A stretch of 63,287 bases of DNA from Oxalobacteraceae bacterium. Its GTDB lineage: Bacteria; Pseudomonadota; Gammaproteobacteria; Burkholderiales; Burkholderiaceae_D. Under the pieces are notes generated by a model. That model did not search any database and was not told where the DNA came from. It was given only the letters and a program-made list of their open reading frames with translations. Location of the stretch: assembly GCA_027490725.1 (NCBI GenBank), contig JAIXXN010000080.1:1-63287 (forward strand), read 5' to 3'. Within the stretch, counting starts at the first letter, position 1; each line of letters begins with the position of its first letter. This document shows positions 35,944 to 46,600 of the stretch, piece by piece. A program made the position numbers and the translations under genes.

Positions 35944-38358
35944 CTATCGTAATGGCAACTGCAAGCGCACTAGCCCGGCTTCCGGATGGGGCAGTACACT
36001 GCCGCCAAAATGCCGCACTAGTTTCTGCACGCCAAGATTCTCCGCCAGCGCCTCGCCCACGATCTGCGCCGTCCCGTGGCTACGGAAATAATCCACCAGC
36101 TTCTGGAACAGAATGTAACCGAGGCGCTGCCCTTTCAGGTCGGAGCGGATGATGATGGCAAATTCGGCCGACTGGTTATCCGCGTCGGCGATCGCGCGTA
36201 CCACACCGAGCGTTTCCGCCACACCGCCGGCACCGGTGCGGGTGGCGATAAAAGCCATGGCACGGTCGTAATCGATCTGGGTCAGTCGCGCCAGCTGGCC
36301 GGGCGGCAGTTCGCGCATGGCTGTGAAGAAGCGCAGCCGCACATCGTCCGGCTCCAGCGCGGCAAAAAACACCTGATGCTGGGGCGCGTCTTCCGGGCGG
36401 ATCGGGCGCAGCGTAATCATCCCGCCGCCCCACTCCAGTTGCTGCTCGAGCTCCTGAGGATACGGCCGGATCGCCAGCGCCCGCGCGCTGCGCGGCGCGG
36501 CCAGCCGGATCTGCGCGGCCAGCGCCACCAGCCGGCCCTCAAGCAGCAGCAAGGGATTCAGATCCAGTGCCGCCAGTTGTGGCAGATCGGCCACCATCTC
36601 TGCCACCTGCACCAGCATGCGGCACAGCGCATCGGCATCGGCCGCCGTCTGGGTCTGCTGCAACAGGCGCGCCACCCGGGTACGACTGACCATATCGCGT
36701 GCCAGTACCATGTTTAGCGGTGGTAACCCGGCGGCGCGATCGGCCGCCACCTCGGCTGCCAGGCCACCCTGCCCGAAATACAGCACCGGCCCGAACACCG
36801 CATCGGTCGCGATTTCGATGCGCGCGGCAGCCAGCGTGCTGCCCGCCAGCGCCGCCTGTTGCGGGGTCGCCAGCGGAATATCATAAGTCGCCAGCAGGCG
36901 CCGCAAGGCGTCATCGTCGAGCATGCTCTGGCCGCTGGCCTGGGCCGCTGCCACCAGCGCCTGTGCCGCCGCCCGCTGCGGTGCCGAGGTGGCAGGCAAC
37001 TGGGCCGGCACCTCCATCAGCAATTCCTGATTGCGGCGGTACTGGGCGATCTGCAGAAAACCATGGACGGCTTTTTCCGGCGTGTCGTAACTGGGCAGGC
37101 CGGCTTCGGCAAACACCTGTCGCGCGGCGGCCATGGCACTGCCGCCGAGCCAGCAGCTGAGCACATTCTTGCTGGCCGCCTGCAGCAGCGGCGCAATCGC
37201 CGTAGCAATCTGCTGGCTATCCACCATGGCAGTAGGGGCATGCAGAAACAGCAGCGCATCGGCCTGCGCTTCCTGCAGCAGTGCTTCGACCGCCACCTGA
37301 TAATGCTCTACCGGCACGTCGGCCAGCAGCGCCACCGGATTGCTCTGCGCTGCACCGATACGCTTCAGCAGGCGTTGTGATTCGGGCGACAGCGGCGCCA
37401 GCTGCGCGCCACCGGCCGCCAGTGCATCGGCCGCCATCAGGCCCAGCCCCACGCCATTACTCAGCACCGCCAGACGTTCGCCGCGCTGCGGGCGCTGGCG
37501 CGCCAGCGTTTCCACCGCATCGAACAGGTCCTCGATGGAGTCGACCCGCAGCATGCCGGCGCGGCGGATCGCCGCATCGAACACCAGATCGGCACCGGGT
37601 GCGCTGTCGCGCCCCACTTTCAGCACGATTACCGGTTTGCCGCGTGCGGCCAGCCGCCCGGCCGACATGAATTTGCGGGCGCAGGAGACCTGCTCGATGC
37701 ATAGCAGGATCGCTTCGGTGGCGCTATCGGCGGCCAGGTAGTCGAGCAGATCGCCGAAATCCACATCGGCCATTTCGCCCATCGTGAGAAAGCGTGAAAA
37801 GCCGATGCCGTGCAGACTGGCCCAGTCCAGCATGGCAGTCCCCAGCGCGCCCGATTGCGACACGAATGCCAGCTTGCCGGGACTCGCGGCGATATGGGTA
37901 AAACTGGCGTTCAGCCCCAAGGACGGGGTTTGCAGGCCCACACTACCCGGTCCCAGAATCCGCACCTGATGGCGCCTGGCCGCTGCCAGCATGGCTTGCT
38001 GCACGCTGCGCCCACCGTAGCGGATCTGCTCCAGCCCGGCCGTCATGACGATCGCCGCGCGGGTGCCGCGGGTGCCCAGTTCCGCAATCAGGTCGGGGAT
38101 GCTGTTCGGCGGCGTGCACAGAATCGCCAGTTCCGGCACCGCAGGCAAGGCGCTGAGCCGGGCGTAGCACGGCAAACCCTGCAAGCTCTGATGGCGCGGA
38201 TTGAGTGGCCAGATGCTGCGCCCACTACCGCCCTGTGCAGCATGCGCCTGCAGCAGATTGGCCAGCACGCGGGTACCGATGCGCTGCGGCTTGTCGGACG
38301 CGCCAATCACCGCCACCGAGCGGGGCTGGAACATGCGGTCGATATATTTGATGCTCAT
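35944..38358 (-). CDS. Pat-like acyl-CoA synthetase (NDP-forming)/GNAT fusion, ATP-grasp part deleted
   Basis: Domain order fits Pat/YfiQ-type protein acetyltransferases: an N-terminal CoA-binding domain (AVIGASDKPQRIG), two succinyl-CoA-ligase-like domains, an ATP-grasp region and a C-terminal GNAT domain (about 625-800). Such proteins usually have about 890 residues; this one has 804. Around residue 505 the chain runs from PQQAALAGSTLAAARIEIAT straight into DAVFGPVLYFGQGG. The usual ~80-residue ATP-grasp N-lobe (VLKI...HKSDVGGV) is missing. The GNAT part looks complete, so acetyltransferase function may be kept. Confidence 0.85.
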   Translation of the reverse strand: MSIKYIDRMFQPRSVAVIGASDKPQRIGTRVLANLLQAHAAQGGSGRSIWPLNPRHQSLQGLPCYARLSALPAVPELAILCTPPNSIPDLIAELGTRGTRAAIVMTAGLEQIRYGGRSVQQAMLAAARRHQVRILGPGSVGLQTPSLGLNASFTHIAASPGKLAFVSQSGALGTAMLDWASLHGIGFSRFLTMGEMADVDFGDLLDYLAADSATEAILLCIEQVSCARKFMSAGRLAARGKPVIVLKVGRDSAPGADLVFDAAIRRAGMLRVDSIEDLFDAVETLARQRPQRGERLAVLSNGVGLGLMAADALAAGGAQLAPLSPESQRLLKRIGAAQSNPVALLADVPVEHYQVAVEALLQEAQADALLFLHAPTAMVDSQQIATAIAPLLQAASKNVLSCWLGGSAMAAARQVFAEAGLPSYDTPEKAVHGFLQIAQYRRNQELLMEVPAQLPATSAPQRAAAQALVAAAQASGQSMLDDDALRRLLATYDIPLATPQQAALAGSTLAAARIEIATDAVFGPVLYFGQGGLAAEVAADRAAGLPPLNMVLARDMVSRTRVARLLQQTQTAADADALCRMLVQVAEMVADLPQLAALDLNPLLLLEGRLVALAAQIRLAAPRSARALAIRPYPQELEQQLEWGGGMITLRPIRPEDAPQHQVFFAALEPDDVRLRFFTAMRELPPGQLARLTQIDYDRAMAFIATRTGAGGVAETLGVVRAIADADNQSAEFAIIIRSDLKGQRLGYILFQKLVDYFRSHGTAQIVGEALAENLGVQKLVRHFGGSVLPHPEAGLVRLQLPLR

Positions 38359-38376
38359 GGCAGTGACACTCCGTAC

Positions 38377-39384
38377 TTACCAGCGTGACGCATGGTCTTC
38401 TGTGACACCAGCCAGCCGCTGCACGGCGCGCCGCGGCTGATCGGGCGCACTTCGCACCCAGCCGCTAAAGGTGCCGATAGGCTGGACATAGCGGCTGGCA
38501 GCGACCAGCAGATTCTTGTCGCCACGCCGTTCACCTTCCGGCGTGAATTCCAGCTCCAGCAAACCGTCGTCGGTACTGATCTGCCATGGCGCCTGGCGCG
38601 CCTGACGGTCGTAGGCAAAGCGCGCCGCACCGAGCGGATACAGCTGACCGTCCAGCCACAGAGCGTTTTCCTGTGCGCCGAAATAACCGGCTTGCAGATT
38701 GAATCCCAGCGTCAGATCATGCGCCGAAGCCCAGCGCCAGTCGGTATTGCGCGCCAGCAGCCCGTTCGAGTAATCAAAGCTGGCAATCCCGCCCGCCAGC
38801 GACAGACTGCGCCCGTCTACCCGCAACTGCCCCTGCAGCGCCAGACCGCCGGATTTCTGGGTGGCGTGAACGGCGCCACCGGCCACTGGCCCGGTGGCCA
38901 GCAACAGCGGCGCCGGCGCGGCGCCCGGGCCTGCCGGCGGCGCGAATTCGGCATCGATGGCCAGTGCACCGCAGCGCAAGCGCAGGCTGCCCGCACCATC
39001 GCTGGCGGTGACGATGCGGATCTGCCGCCCCGGCAGGCGGAACTGACTCAGCCCCGCCATCTGATGCGATAGGCTGGCCGTGCAGCCGGGCAGACCATCG
39101 CGCGAAAACTCGGCCAGCATGCGGCCACTGCTGCGCTCGAAGGCATAGGCAAAGGCGGTATTGGTCCAGCCCACATCGACAATCGCCACGGCGCAGAACA
39201 CCTGTTCGGTATAGAAGGCCACATAATGCCAGCGTTTGTGGTGGAAGCGCCGCCACAGGCGACTGCGCGCATACGGCGCTGCTAGCTGGCGCCAGTCGAT
39301 GCGCGCAGCCTGACCGGCAAAGCGGCCGAAGATGGGGTGGCCGTCAACGGCGGGCAAACATAGCGGTGCTGCAGGCAAAGTCAT
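38377..39384 (-). CDS. DUF2804 family protein
   Basis: A 335-residue protein with the DUF2804 pattern: N-terminal HKRWHYVAFYTEQVFCAVAIVDVGWTN, a beta-rich core and ASFDYSNGLLARNTDWRWASA near the middle. The function is unknown. It is upstream of the Pat-like gene (18 bp gap) and probably co-transcribed with it. It is divergent from the large diguanylate cyclase gene. Confidence 0.85.
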   Translation of the reverse strand: MTLPAAPLCLPAVDGHPIFGRFAGQAARIDWRQLAAPYARSRLWRRFHHKRWHYVAFYTEQVFCAVAIVDVGWTNTAFAYAFERSSGRMLAEFSRDGLPGCTASLSHQMAGLSQFRLPGRQIRIVTASDGAGSLRLRCGALAIDAEFAPPAGPGAAPAPLLLATGPVAGGAVHATQKSGGLALQGQLRVDGRSLSLAGGIASFDYSNGLLARNTDWRWASAHDLTLGFNLQAGYFGAQENALWLDGQLYPLGAARFAYDRQARQAPWQISTDDGLLELEFTPEGERRGDKNLLVAASRYVQPIGTFSGWVRSAPDQPRRAVQRLAGVTEDHASRW

Positions 39385-39610
39385 GCGGTTTCCTTCATGT
39401 GGCCGGCACAGCCAGCCACCTCGAGGCGAGGATGGGTTTCGGGTATCCAGCGATATCAGCGGCTATTCTAATAAAGAAATCAACATTGCCTGTGAACGGC
39501 AGGCGGTTTATTTTGCAATCACCGTCACAAACTTAAAATTCCCGTGCAGAATCGTGCAGAATGCTACAGATGGTGTTCTCCTGAGATTTAGTGGACAATA
39601 CTGCCCCTTG

Positions 39611-42274
39611 ATGAAGACCCCTGCCCTGCACCAACCACAAAGCTACCTGAGCCGCCTGTATCGCGCGATACTGCTGCCGGTGTTCGCCCTGGCGCTACTC
39701 GCAGGAATGTGGACGATGGTGCTGTATCAGATCGGCCAGGAACGGGTCAGCGCCCATTACGAAGCGGTGCTGCATAGCCAGCTGCTGGCGCGCACGCTGG
39801 CGGAACATACCAACCACCTGTTACGCCAGACCGACCACGCCACCCAGTTATTCAAGCTCAAGTACGAAGAATCGGGCGGCACCCTGCGGCTGGCCGAATT
39901 CGTTAAACCGGGTGGCCTGCTCGACTCGCTGCTGCCATCCAAGCTGGAACTGCCCCTGGCGCTGATCGACAGCGACGGCCACCTGATCGATAGCCGCTCC
40001 GGCTATTTTGCCCCGCAACTGGCACAACAGGCATTTTTCCGCCATCACGCCACCAATACTTCCGATACGCCACTGGTGACGACCCCGATCGTCGAGCCGC
40101 GCACCAAGAAATGGCAGATCCAGATCTCGCGTCGCCTGAACCAGCGCGACGGCCAGTTTGCCGGCGTCATCGTGATGATGATCGACCCGGCAACCTTTGT
40201 GGAAGACTACGACCGTCTGAACGTTGACCCCGGTGGCAGCGTCATGCTGATCAGCCGCGAAAATGGCACAGCCACTGCACGCGTCGATGAACAACTGATC
40301 ATCAGCGACGCGATCGACTTCACGGCCGCCCAGAGTGGCGGGCGCATCGGCACGCTCGACGAACTGCTGCTGGCACGCCCGTTTGATGCCGTGGAGCGCA
40401 TCTACGGCTATGCCGAGATGCCGCGCTACCTGCTGCTAGCCGTTGCCGGCAATCCCCTGAAAACCGAGATGGCCGGTTTCGAACAACGCCGCCAGCGCTA
40501 CCTGATCGCCGTTGGCAGCGCCTCGCTGATCGTACTGCTGTTCGCCGGCCTGCTGCTCCAGCAGGCGCGCCGCCTGCGCCGCAGCGCGCTGCAGGTCAGC
40601 GAAGCGCAGGAAATGCTGCACGCCGCTGCCGATGCCAGCATGGATGCAGTGTACCTGCTGCGTGCCTGCCGGCTGCGCAGCGCCGATCAGGCGATTGCCG
40701 ATTTCACCATGGTCGGTCTGAACCAACGCGGTGCCGCGCTACTGGGCACCACTGTGGCACAGGCGCGCGGCAAACGCCTGTTCGAGCTTCTTCCAGCACT
40801 GCACAGCCGCGGTTTTATCGAGAAATACAAACAGGTGCTGCTCACCGGCCAGCCCCTCGACGAAGAATTCGAGGTCGATTTCCTGCCCGATGGCGCACAT
40901 TACTGGATGCAGCATCAGATCGTCGCGATCAAGGAAGGGGTGGCCGTCACCACTCGCGATATCACCCCGCGCAAGAAGAGCGAACTGGCGATCCGCAAGA
41001 GTCAGGCGGAACTGGCGGCGGTGAATGACGTGTCACCACTGGGGCTGCTGCGCGCCGACGCCAACGGCCAGTGCACCTACGTCAATCGCACCTTCGAATT
41101 CGTCACGGGACTGATGCGCTCCGAAGCGCTCGGCGAAAACTGGCTAAACGCGATTCACCCCAACGATCGCGCCAATCTGAAGGCGGCGCTGAAACAGATG
41201 GCGATTACCCGCCTGCCATATCAGGATACGCTGCGCTGTGTGCATCCGGATGGCACGGTGATCTGGGTGATGTTCAAAATTGCCGCGATGATCGTCGACC
41301 AGCAGATCTATGGCTACGTTGGCACCGTGGACGACATTACCCACGTACGCAAATCGGTGATGGCGCTACGCGAGAGCGAAGCACGGCTGCGTACCATCGC
41401 CGATACGCTGCCGGCCATGGTGGCCTACATCGATAACGAACAGATTTTCCGCTTCCATAACATCGCCTACGAACGCGAGTTCAACCGCAGCGGCACGTCG
41501 GTACTCGGCAAGAGCATCATCGAGACCATTGGTGCAGAACGCTATGCGACCCTGTCACCGTATATCGAACGGGCCCTGAATGGCGAAACCCTCAGCTTCG
41601 AAGAAGACGACGATAGCGACACCGTGCTGCGCACCTTCGAAGTCGTCTACATTCCGCAAATCGACGAAGATGCCAGCACCGTGATCGGTTTCCACGTGAT
41701 GCGCCAGGACATCACGGCCCAGAAGCGCGAAAAACAGCGTCTGTTGAAATTGTCGCAGGTCGACGCCCTGACCGGGCTGACCAACCGTGCCGGCTTCCTG
41801 CAGAAACTGCACGACAGTATGAGCGCCAGCTACGAAGGCAAGCACCTGATGGCGGTCATGTACATGGACATCGACCACTTCAAACCGGTCAACGACACCT
41901 ATGGCCACAGCGTCGGCGATGCCCTGCTGCGCGCCTTCTCGGGCCGCCTGACCCACACCATGCGCGCCAGCGACACCATCGCGCGCCTCGGTGGCGACGA
42001 ATTTACCATCATCATGGAGCGCATCAACCGCAGCGACGACGCAGCCCTGCTGGCGGCAAAAATCGTCACCGCCATGCAAGTACCATTCGATCTGGATGGC
42101 ACCCAGGTATCGATTTCCGCCAGTATCGGGCTAGCCTTCTACCGTGACGAAGAAATCAGCTGTGCCGAACTGCTGCACCGCGCCGACCTGCTGCTGTATC
42201 AGGCCAAACAGAGTGGCCGCAATACCTACCGTGCCGGTCCGCCGCACAACGTGGACGCTAGCGCAGCGGCCTGA
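39611..42274 (+). CDS. Membrane diguanylate cyclase with cache-like sensor and three PAS domains
   Basis: From the ATG at 39611 the protein has 887 residues. The longer frame back to 39332 crosses the divergent gene. It has a membrane helix (19-41), a periplasmic dCache/CHASE-like sensor (about 45-285), a second helix (297-316), three PAS domains (about 335-450, 455-575, 580-710) and a GGDEF domain. GGDEF near 795 is intact and RASD five residues before it is an I-site. It probably makes c-di-GMP in response to an extracellular signal. It precedes sbcD by 106 bp but is likely independent. Confidence 0.92.
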   Translation: MKTPALHQPQSYLSRLYRAILLPVFALALLAGMWTMVLYQIGQERVSAHYEAVLHSQLLARTLAEHTNHLLRQTDHATQLFKLKYEESGGTLRLAEFVKPGGLLDSLLPSKLELPLALIDSDGHLIDSRSGYFAPQLAQQAFFRHHATNTSDTPLVTTPIVEPRTKKWQIQISRRLNQRDGQFAGVIVMMIDPATFVEDYDRLNVDPGGSVMLISRENGTATARVDEQLIISDAIDFTAAQSGGRIGTLDELLLARPFDAVERIYGYAEMPRYLLLAVAGNPLKTEMAGFEQRRQRYLIAVGSASLIVLLFAGLLLQQARRLRRSALQVSEAQEMLHAAADASMDAVYLLRACRLRSADQAIADFTMVGLNQRGAALLGTTVAQARGKRLFELLPALHSRGFIEKYKQVLLTGQPLDEEFEVDFLPDGAHYWMQHQIVAIKEGVAVTTRDITPRKKSELAIRKSQAELAAVNDVSPLGLLRADANGQCTYVNRTFEFVTGLMRSEALGENWLNAIHPNDRANLKAALKQMAITRLPYQDTLRCVHPDGTVIWVMFKIAAMIVDQQIYGYVGTVDDITHVRKSVMALRESEARLRTIADTLPAMVAYIDNEQIFRFHNIAYEREFNRSGTSVLGKSIIETIGAERYATLSPYIERALNGETLSFEEDDDSDTVLRTFEVVYIPQIDEDASTVIGFHVMRQDITAQKREKQRLLKLSQVDALTGLTNRAGFLQKLHDSMSASYEGKHLMAVMYMDIDHFKPVNDTYGHSVGDALLRAFSGRLTHTMRASDTIARLGGDEFTIIMERINRSDDAALLAAKIVTAMQVPFDLDGTQVSISASIGLAFYRDEEISCAELLHRADLLLYQAKQSGRNTYRAGPPHNVDASAAA

Positions 42275-42380
42275 CCCAGCCCTCAGCATTTTTATCAAGC
42301 CGGCCAGCCAGGTCTGGCCCTACACTATCCTGTCTTGCGCTATATTGTGCGCTTCACGGCTGTTCTGATCATTTAAATCC

Positions 42381-43607
42381 ATGCGTCTGCTGCACACCTC
42401 CGACTGGCATCTGGGCCAGACCCTGCATAATTTCGAACGGCATTACGAACACCAGCAGTTTCTCGACTGGCTGCTGGAGACACTCGTACAACAGCAGGCC
42501 GACGCCTTACTGATCGCGGGCGACATTTTCGACAACGCCAATCCGTCTTCCGCCTCGCAGCGACAGTTCTACCAGTTCCTGCGCCAAGCCAGAGAGCGGG
42601 TGCCGCACCTGAATCTGATCGTCATCGCCGGCAACCACGATTCGGCAGGACGCCTGGAAGCCCCCGCGCCCTTGCTTGAGGCGCATGGCACACGGGTAAT
42701 CGGCAGTGTGCCGCGCAAGGCCGACGGCGACATCGATGTCGCGGCACTGGTGCTGCCGCTTACTGGCCGCAGTGGCGCCGTGGAAGCCTGGTGTCTGGCA
42801 GTGCCGTTCCTGCGTCCCGGCGACGTGCCGCGGCTTGCCAGTGACAACCCCGGTGATCCGTATCTGGGTGGCATCGCCCTGCTGTATCAACAGGCGCTGC
42901 AGCACGCGCTTGCCCTGCGCAGCCCTGGACAGGCGATTCTGGCCATGGGCCACTGTCACATGGTCGATGGCCAGCTCTCGGAAGATTCCGAGCGCCGTAT
43001 CGTCATCGGCGGTACAGAAATGCTGCCGGCGGGGATCTTCGGCAGCGACATCGCCTACGCAGCACTAGGTCACCTGCATCTGGCGCAAAGCGTGGGCCAG
43101 CATCAGCACATCCGCTATTGCGGCAGCCCGCTGCCACTGTCCTTCGCCGAGGTCAATTATCAGCATCAGGTGCTGCGCATCGATATCGACGCCGACGCGC
43201 TTACTGAAGTCATGGCACTGCCGATACCGCGTGCGGTCGAACTGCTGCGCGTGCCGGCCCGTCCGGCACTGCTGCCGCAAGTGCTGGAGCAACTGGCAGC
43301 GCTGACACCGGAGGTGCACGACACCCAGCGCCAGCCCTTGCTGGAAGTACGGGTACTACTGGATGCACCGGAGCCGGGCCTGCGCGCCAGAATCGAAGCG
43401 GCGCTGGAAGGCAAGCCGGTGCGTCTGGCGAAAATCGAGACCAGCAGCGCTGCACGGGGCAACGCGGAGCAGCCGGCCGCCCTCACGCTGGACCAGCTGG
43501 AGCGCATGAAGCCGGACCAGATCTTCCGCCAGCTATACCAGCAACGCTACGACACTGACGCGCCAACGGATCAACTGAGCGCGTTCGCGGAGTTGATGCT
43601 GCCATGA
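42381..43607 (+). CDS. sbcD: Exonuclease SbcCD subunit D
   Basis: The Mre11-type nuclease of SbcCD, which opens DNA hairpins and processes palindromes and breaks. The 408-residue protein has the metallophosphoesterase motifs LLHTSDWHLGQ, AGDIFDNANP, AGNHDS and GHCHMVDG with YAALGHLHLAQ, all ligands visible. Its stop overlaps the sbcC start by ATGA, so the two are translated together. Confidence 0.96.
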   Translation: MRLLHTSDWHLGQTLHNFERHYEHQQFLDWLLETLVQQQADALLIAGDIFDNANPSSASQRQFYQFLRQARERVPHLNLIVIAGNHDSAGRLEAPAPLLEAHGTRVIGSVPRKADGDIDVAALVLPLTGRSGAVEAWCLAVPFLRPGDVPRLASDNPGDPYLGGIALLYQQALQHALALRSPGQAILAMGHCHMVDGQLSEDSERRIVIGGTEMLPAGIFGSDIAYAALGHLHLAQSVGQHQHIRYCGSPLPLSFAEVNYQHQVLRIDIDADALTEVMALPIPRAVELLRVPARPALLPQVLEQLAALTPEVHDTQRQPLLEVRVLLDAPEPGLRARIEAALEGKPVRLAKIETSSAARGNAEQPAALTLDQLERMKPDQIFRQLYQQRYDTDAPTDQLSAFAELMLP

Positions 43608-46600
43608 GAATTCTGAAAATCGCCGGTAAAAATCTGGCCTCGCTGGCCGACGAATTCTGTGTCGACTTCGAACAGCAGCCGCTCGCTGCCAGCGGCCTGT
43701 TCGCCATTAGCGGTCCGACCGGAGCCGGTAAAAGCACCCTGCTCGACGCGCTCTGTCTGGCGCTCTACGACGCCACACCCCGGCTACTGAAAGTCGTCGG
43801 GCGCAACTATCTGGCCGACGTCGGCAACGAAACTATCTCGACCCAGGACACCCGCAATCTGCTGCGCCGTGGCTGTGCGGAAGGCTATGCGGAAGTCGAT
43901 TTCGTCGGCAGCGACGGCACTGCCTACCGTGCCCGCTGGAGCGTACGACGCTCGCGCACCAGAGTCGAAGGGGCCTTACAACCGACCGCCATGTCGCTGC
44001 ACCGCCTGCCTGGCCTGCAGCCACTGGGGAATACCAAAACCGAAGTCAAGGCGGAGATTGAAAAACGTATCGGCCTGTCGTTCGAACAATTCACCCGCGC
44101 CGTGCTGCTGGCGCAGAACGAGTTTTCCGCCTTCCTCAAATCGGAAGATAACGAACGTGGCGAACTGCTGGAAAAGCTCACCGGCAGCACCGTCTACAGC
44201 GAAATTTCCATGCGCGCCTACGCGCGTGCAAGAATCGAACAGGAAGCGCTGGCCCGCCTGAACGACAAGCTGGCTGACCAGAAGCCCTGTAGCGCCGAAC
44301 AACGTCAGGAACTCGAAGCTGCCCACGCCAGTGCGCAGGCGCAGCAGCACCTGCTGGAACAGCGCAGCGAACAGCTCGAAGCACACTTGCGCTGGCACCG
44401 GCAGGCCGTCAAACTGGCCGAGGAAGAACAGGTGGCGCAGCAGGCCTGCGCCCGCGCCGCCCAGCAGCTTGCCGATGCCGCACCGCAACGCGCCGCACTG
44501 GCCCGCTACGAAGCGATCCAGCCGGCCCGCCCGCTGGCAGTCGAAAGTCAGCGGCTGCGGCGCGAAATCGACAGCACCAGCGCGCAGATTGCCACCCTGG
44601 CGCAGCAAGCCAGCGACGCTGGCAGTGCCATGCAGCACAGCGCCAGCGCACAGGAAAGCGCCAGCGCACAGCTACAGCAGGCCGAAACCGCACAGCGCGA
44701 CGCCGCAGCCCAGCTCGATCAGGCCAAAGCACTCGATGCCCGCATCGCCGCCCTGCTGCCCGTCTTCAAACAGGCCGCCAGCAGCTGCGAACAGGCCGAT
44801 CTAGCCGATCAGAGCGCCCGCCATGCCCTGCAGACCCGCCTTGAAGAACGCCAGCAGCTGGCTGCACAGCAGGAAGCGGCCACCAGCTGGCTGGCGCAAC
44901 ACCAGCAGTGGCAATCCATGGCGCAAGCCTGGGAACGCTGGGACGTGCTGTTCGTTCAGGCTGGCCAGCAGGCTGCGCAGGCCGACAAACTCAATCACAC
45001 ACTGGCCCAGTTACGCCAGCAGGCGCAGCGCCAGCAGGAAGAGGTCGGGGCCGCACACACCCGCTTAGCCAGTACCACTGCCCAGTTGCAGGAACTGGCC
45101 GCGCACCAGCAGACTAGCGCCGCCGCACTGGCACAGCACGCTCCCGAACAGTTACAGAGTGCGCGCCAGCGCCTGACCGCGCGGCGCAACTTGCTGGCCC
45201 ATGCCGAAAAAATCTGGATCGACCTCGACGCACGGCAGACCCGCCATCAGCACATCGTCCAGCAAAGCGCGCAACTACGGGTCGCGGTGGCAGATGCCGA
45301 ACGCGAACTGGGCGCCGCCCAGCAGCAGGCCAGCAGCCTGCTGGCGCATTCTGCGCAGGCAGAACGCTCGCTAAAGCTGGCGGAAGCAGCCTGCGGCGAA
45401 AGCGTCACCAGCCTGCGCGCCACGCTGGAAGATGGCCAACCCTGCGCCGTTTGCGGCGCGACCGAACACCCCTACCATCACGACGATAGCCGTCTGCACG
45501 CCATGCTGGCAGAACTGCAGGCCGAAGTGGCACGCTGGCGCGAACAGGTACAGGCCAATCTCACCCAGCAGGCCAGCCGGCGCGCCACCGAACAGGCCTG
45601 CCTCGAACAACTGAATGCGCTGACGCGGGAAGCGGCAAGCTTGGAACAGGGGCTGGCCAGCGCCAGCAGCGCATGGCAGGAGCTTGATCTGGGCGAACTG
45701 CCACCCGCAGCCGAGCGCACTGGCTGGTTTGTCGGCCAGCTCGAACAGCTGCGCGATGCCCTGCAAGCGCTCGAAGTCCAGGAACAGGCCTGGCATCAGG
45801 CTCGCCATGCGCACGAACAGCTGCTGGCTAGCGCCACCCGCATCGGCAACGAACATCAGCAACTGCAACAGACGCTGGCGGCCCGCCAGAGCGCACTAGC
45901 GGAAACCCACACCCAGAGTAAGGCACTGGACCTCCAGCGCGTCGACGTCGCGCTCACGCTGAGCAGCCTGCTGTCCGATCTGGACCCGGCCTTCAGCGGC
46001 AGCGAACTGCCCAGCGACGAATGGAAAGACGCGTGGAAAGCTGCTCCCGCACGCTTCCATGCTGCGCGCCAGGCCGAAAGCACACAGTGGCGCAAACAGC
46101 GCGCCGGCTTTGACGAACGCCTGAACCAGTTACAAACCAGCGATATCGAACTGCGCGCACTCGGCGATGCACAGGCGAAAGCCAGTCTGGATGCGGTCAA
46201 CGCGCGGGTCGCCTACAGCAGCACCGACAGCCAGCTACAGGCCATGCAGCAGCAACGTCTGGCACTCTGGGGCGGCGCACCGGTCAGCAGCGTGGAAGCA
46301 TCGCTGGCGCAGACGATCGTTGCGGCACGCGAGGCGCTGGCAGCGCGCCAGAACCAAGCCCAGCAGGCAGCCCAGGCACGCGCCCGCGCCGAATCGGCAC
46401 AGGCCCAGGCGCAGCTGCATCTGGCCGGACTACACACAGCGGCCAGCAACGCCAGCGAGGCACTGGCCGACTGGCTGAGCGCCTTCTGCCAGCAGCAGCC
46501 CGACCTTGCGCCCACCGATCTGGCCCAGTTACACACACTGCTAGCCACCAGCACGGACCAGATCCAGCAGCAACGCAACGCCTTGCAGGCACTGGAACGC

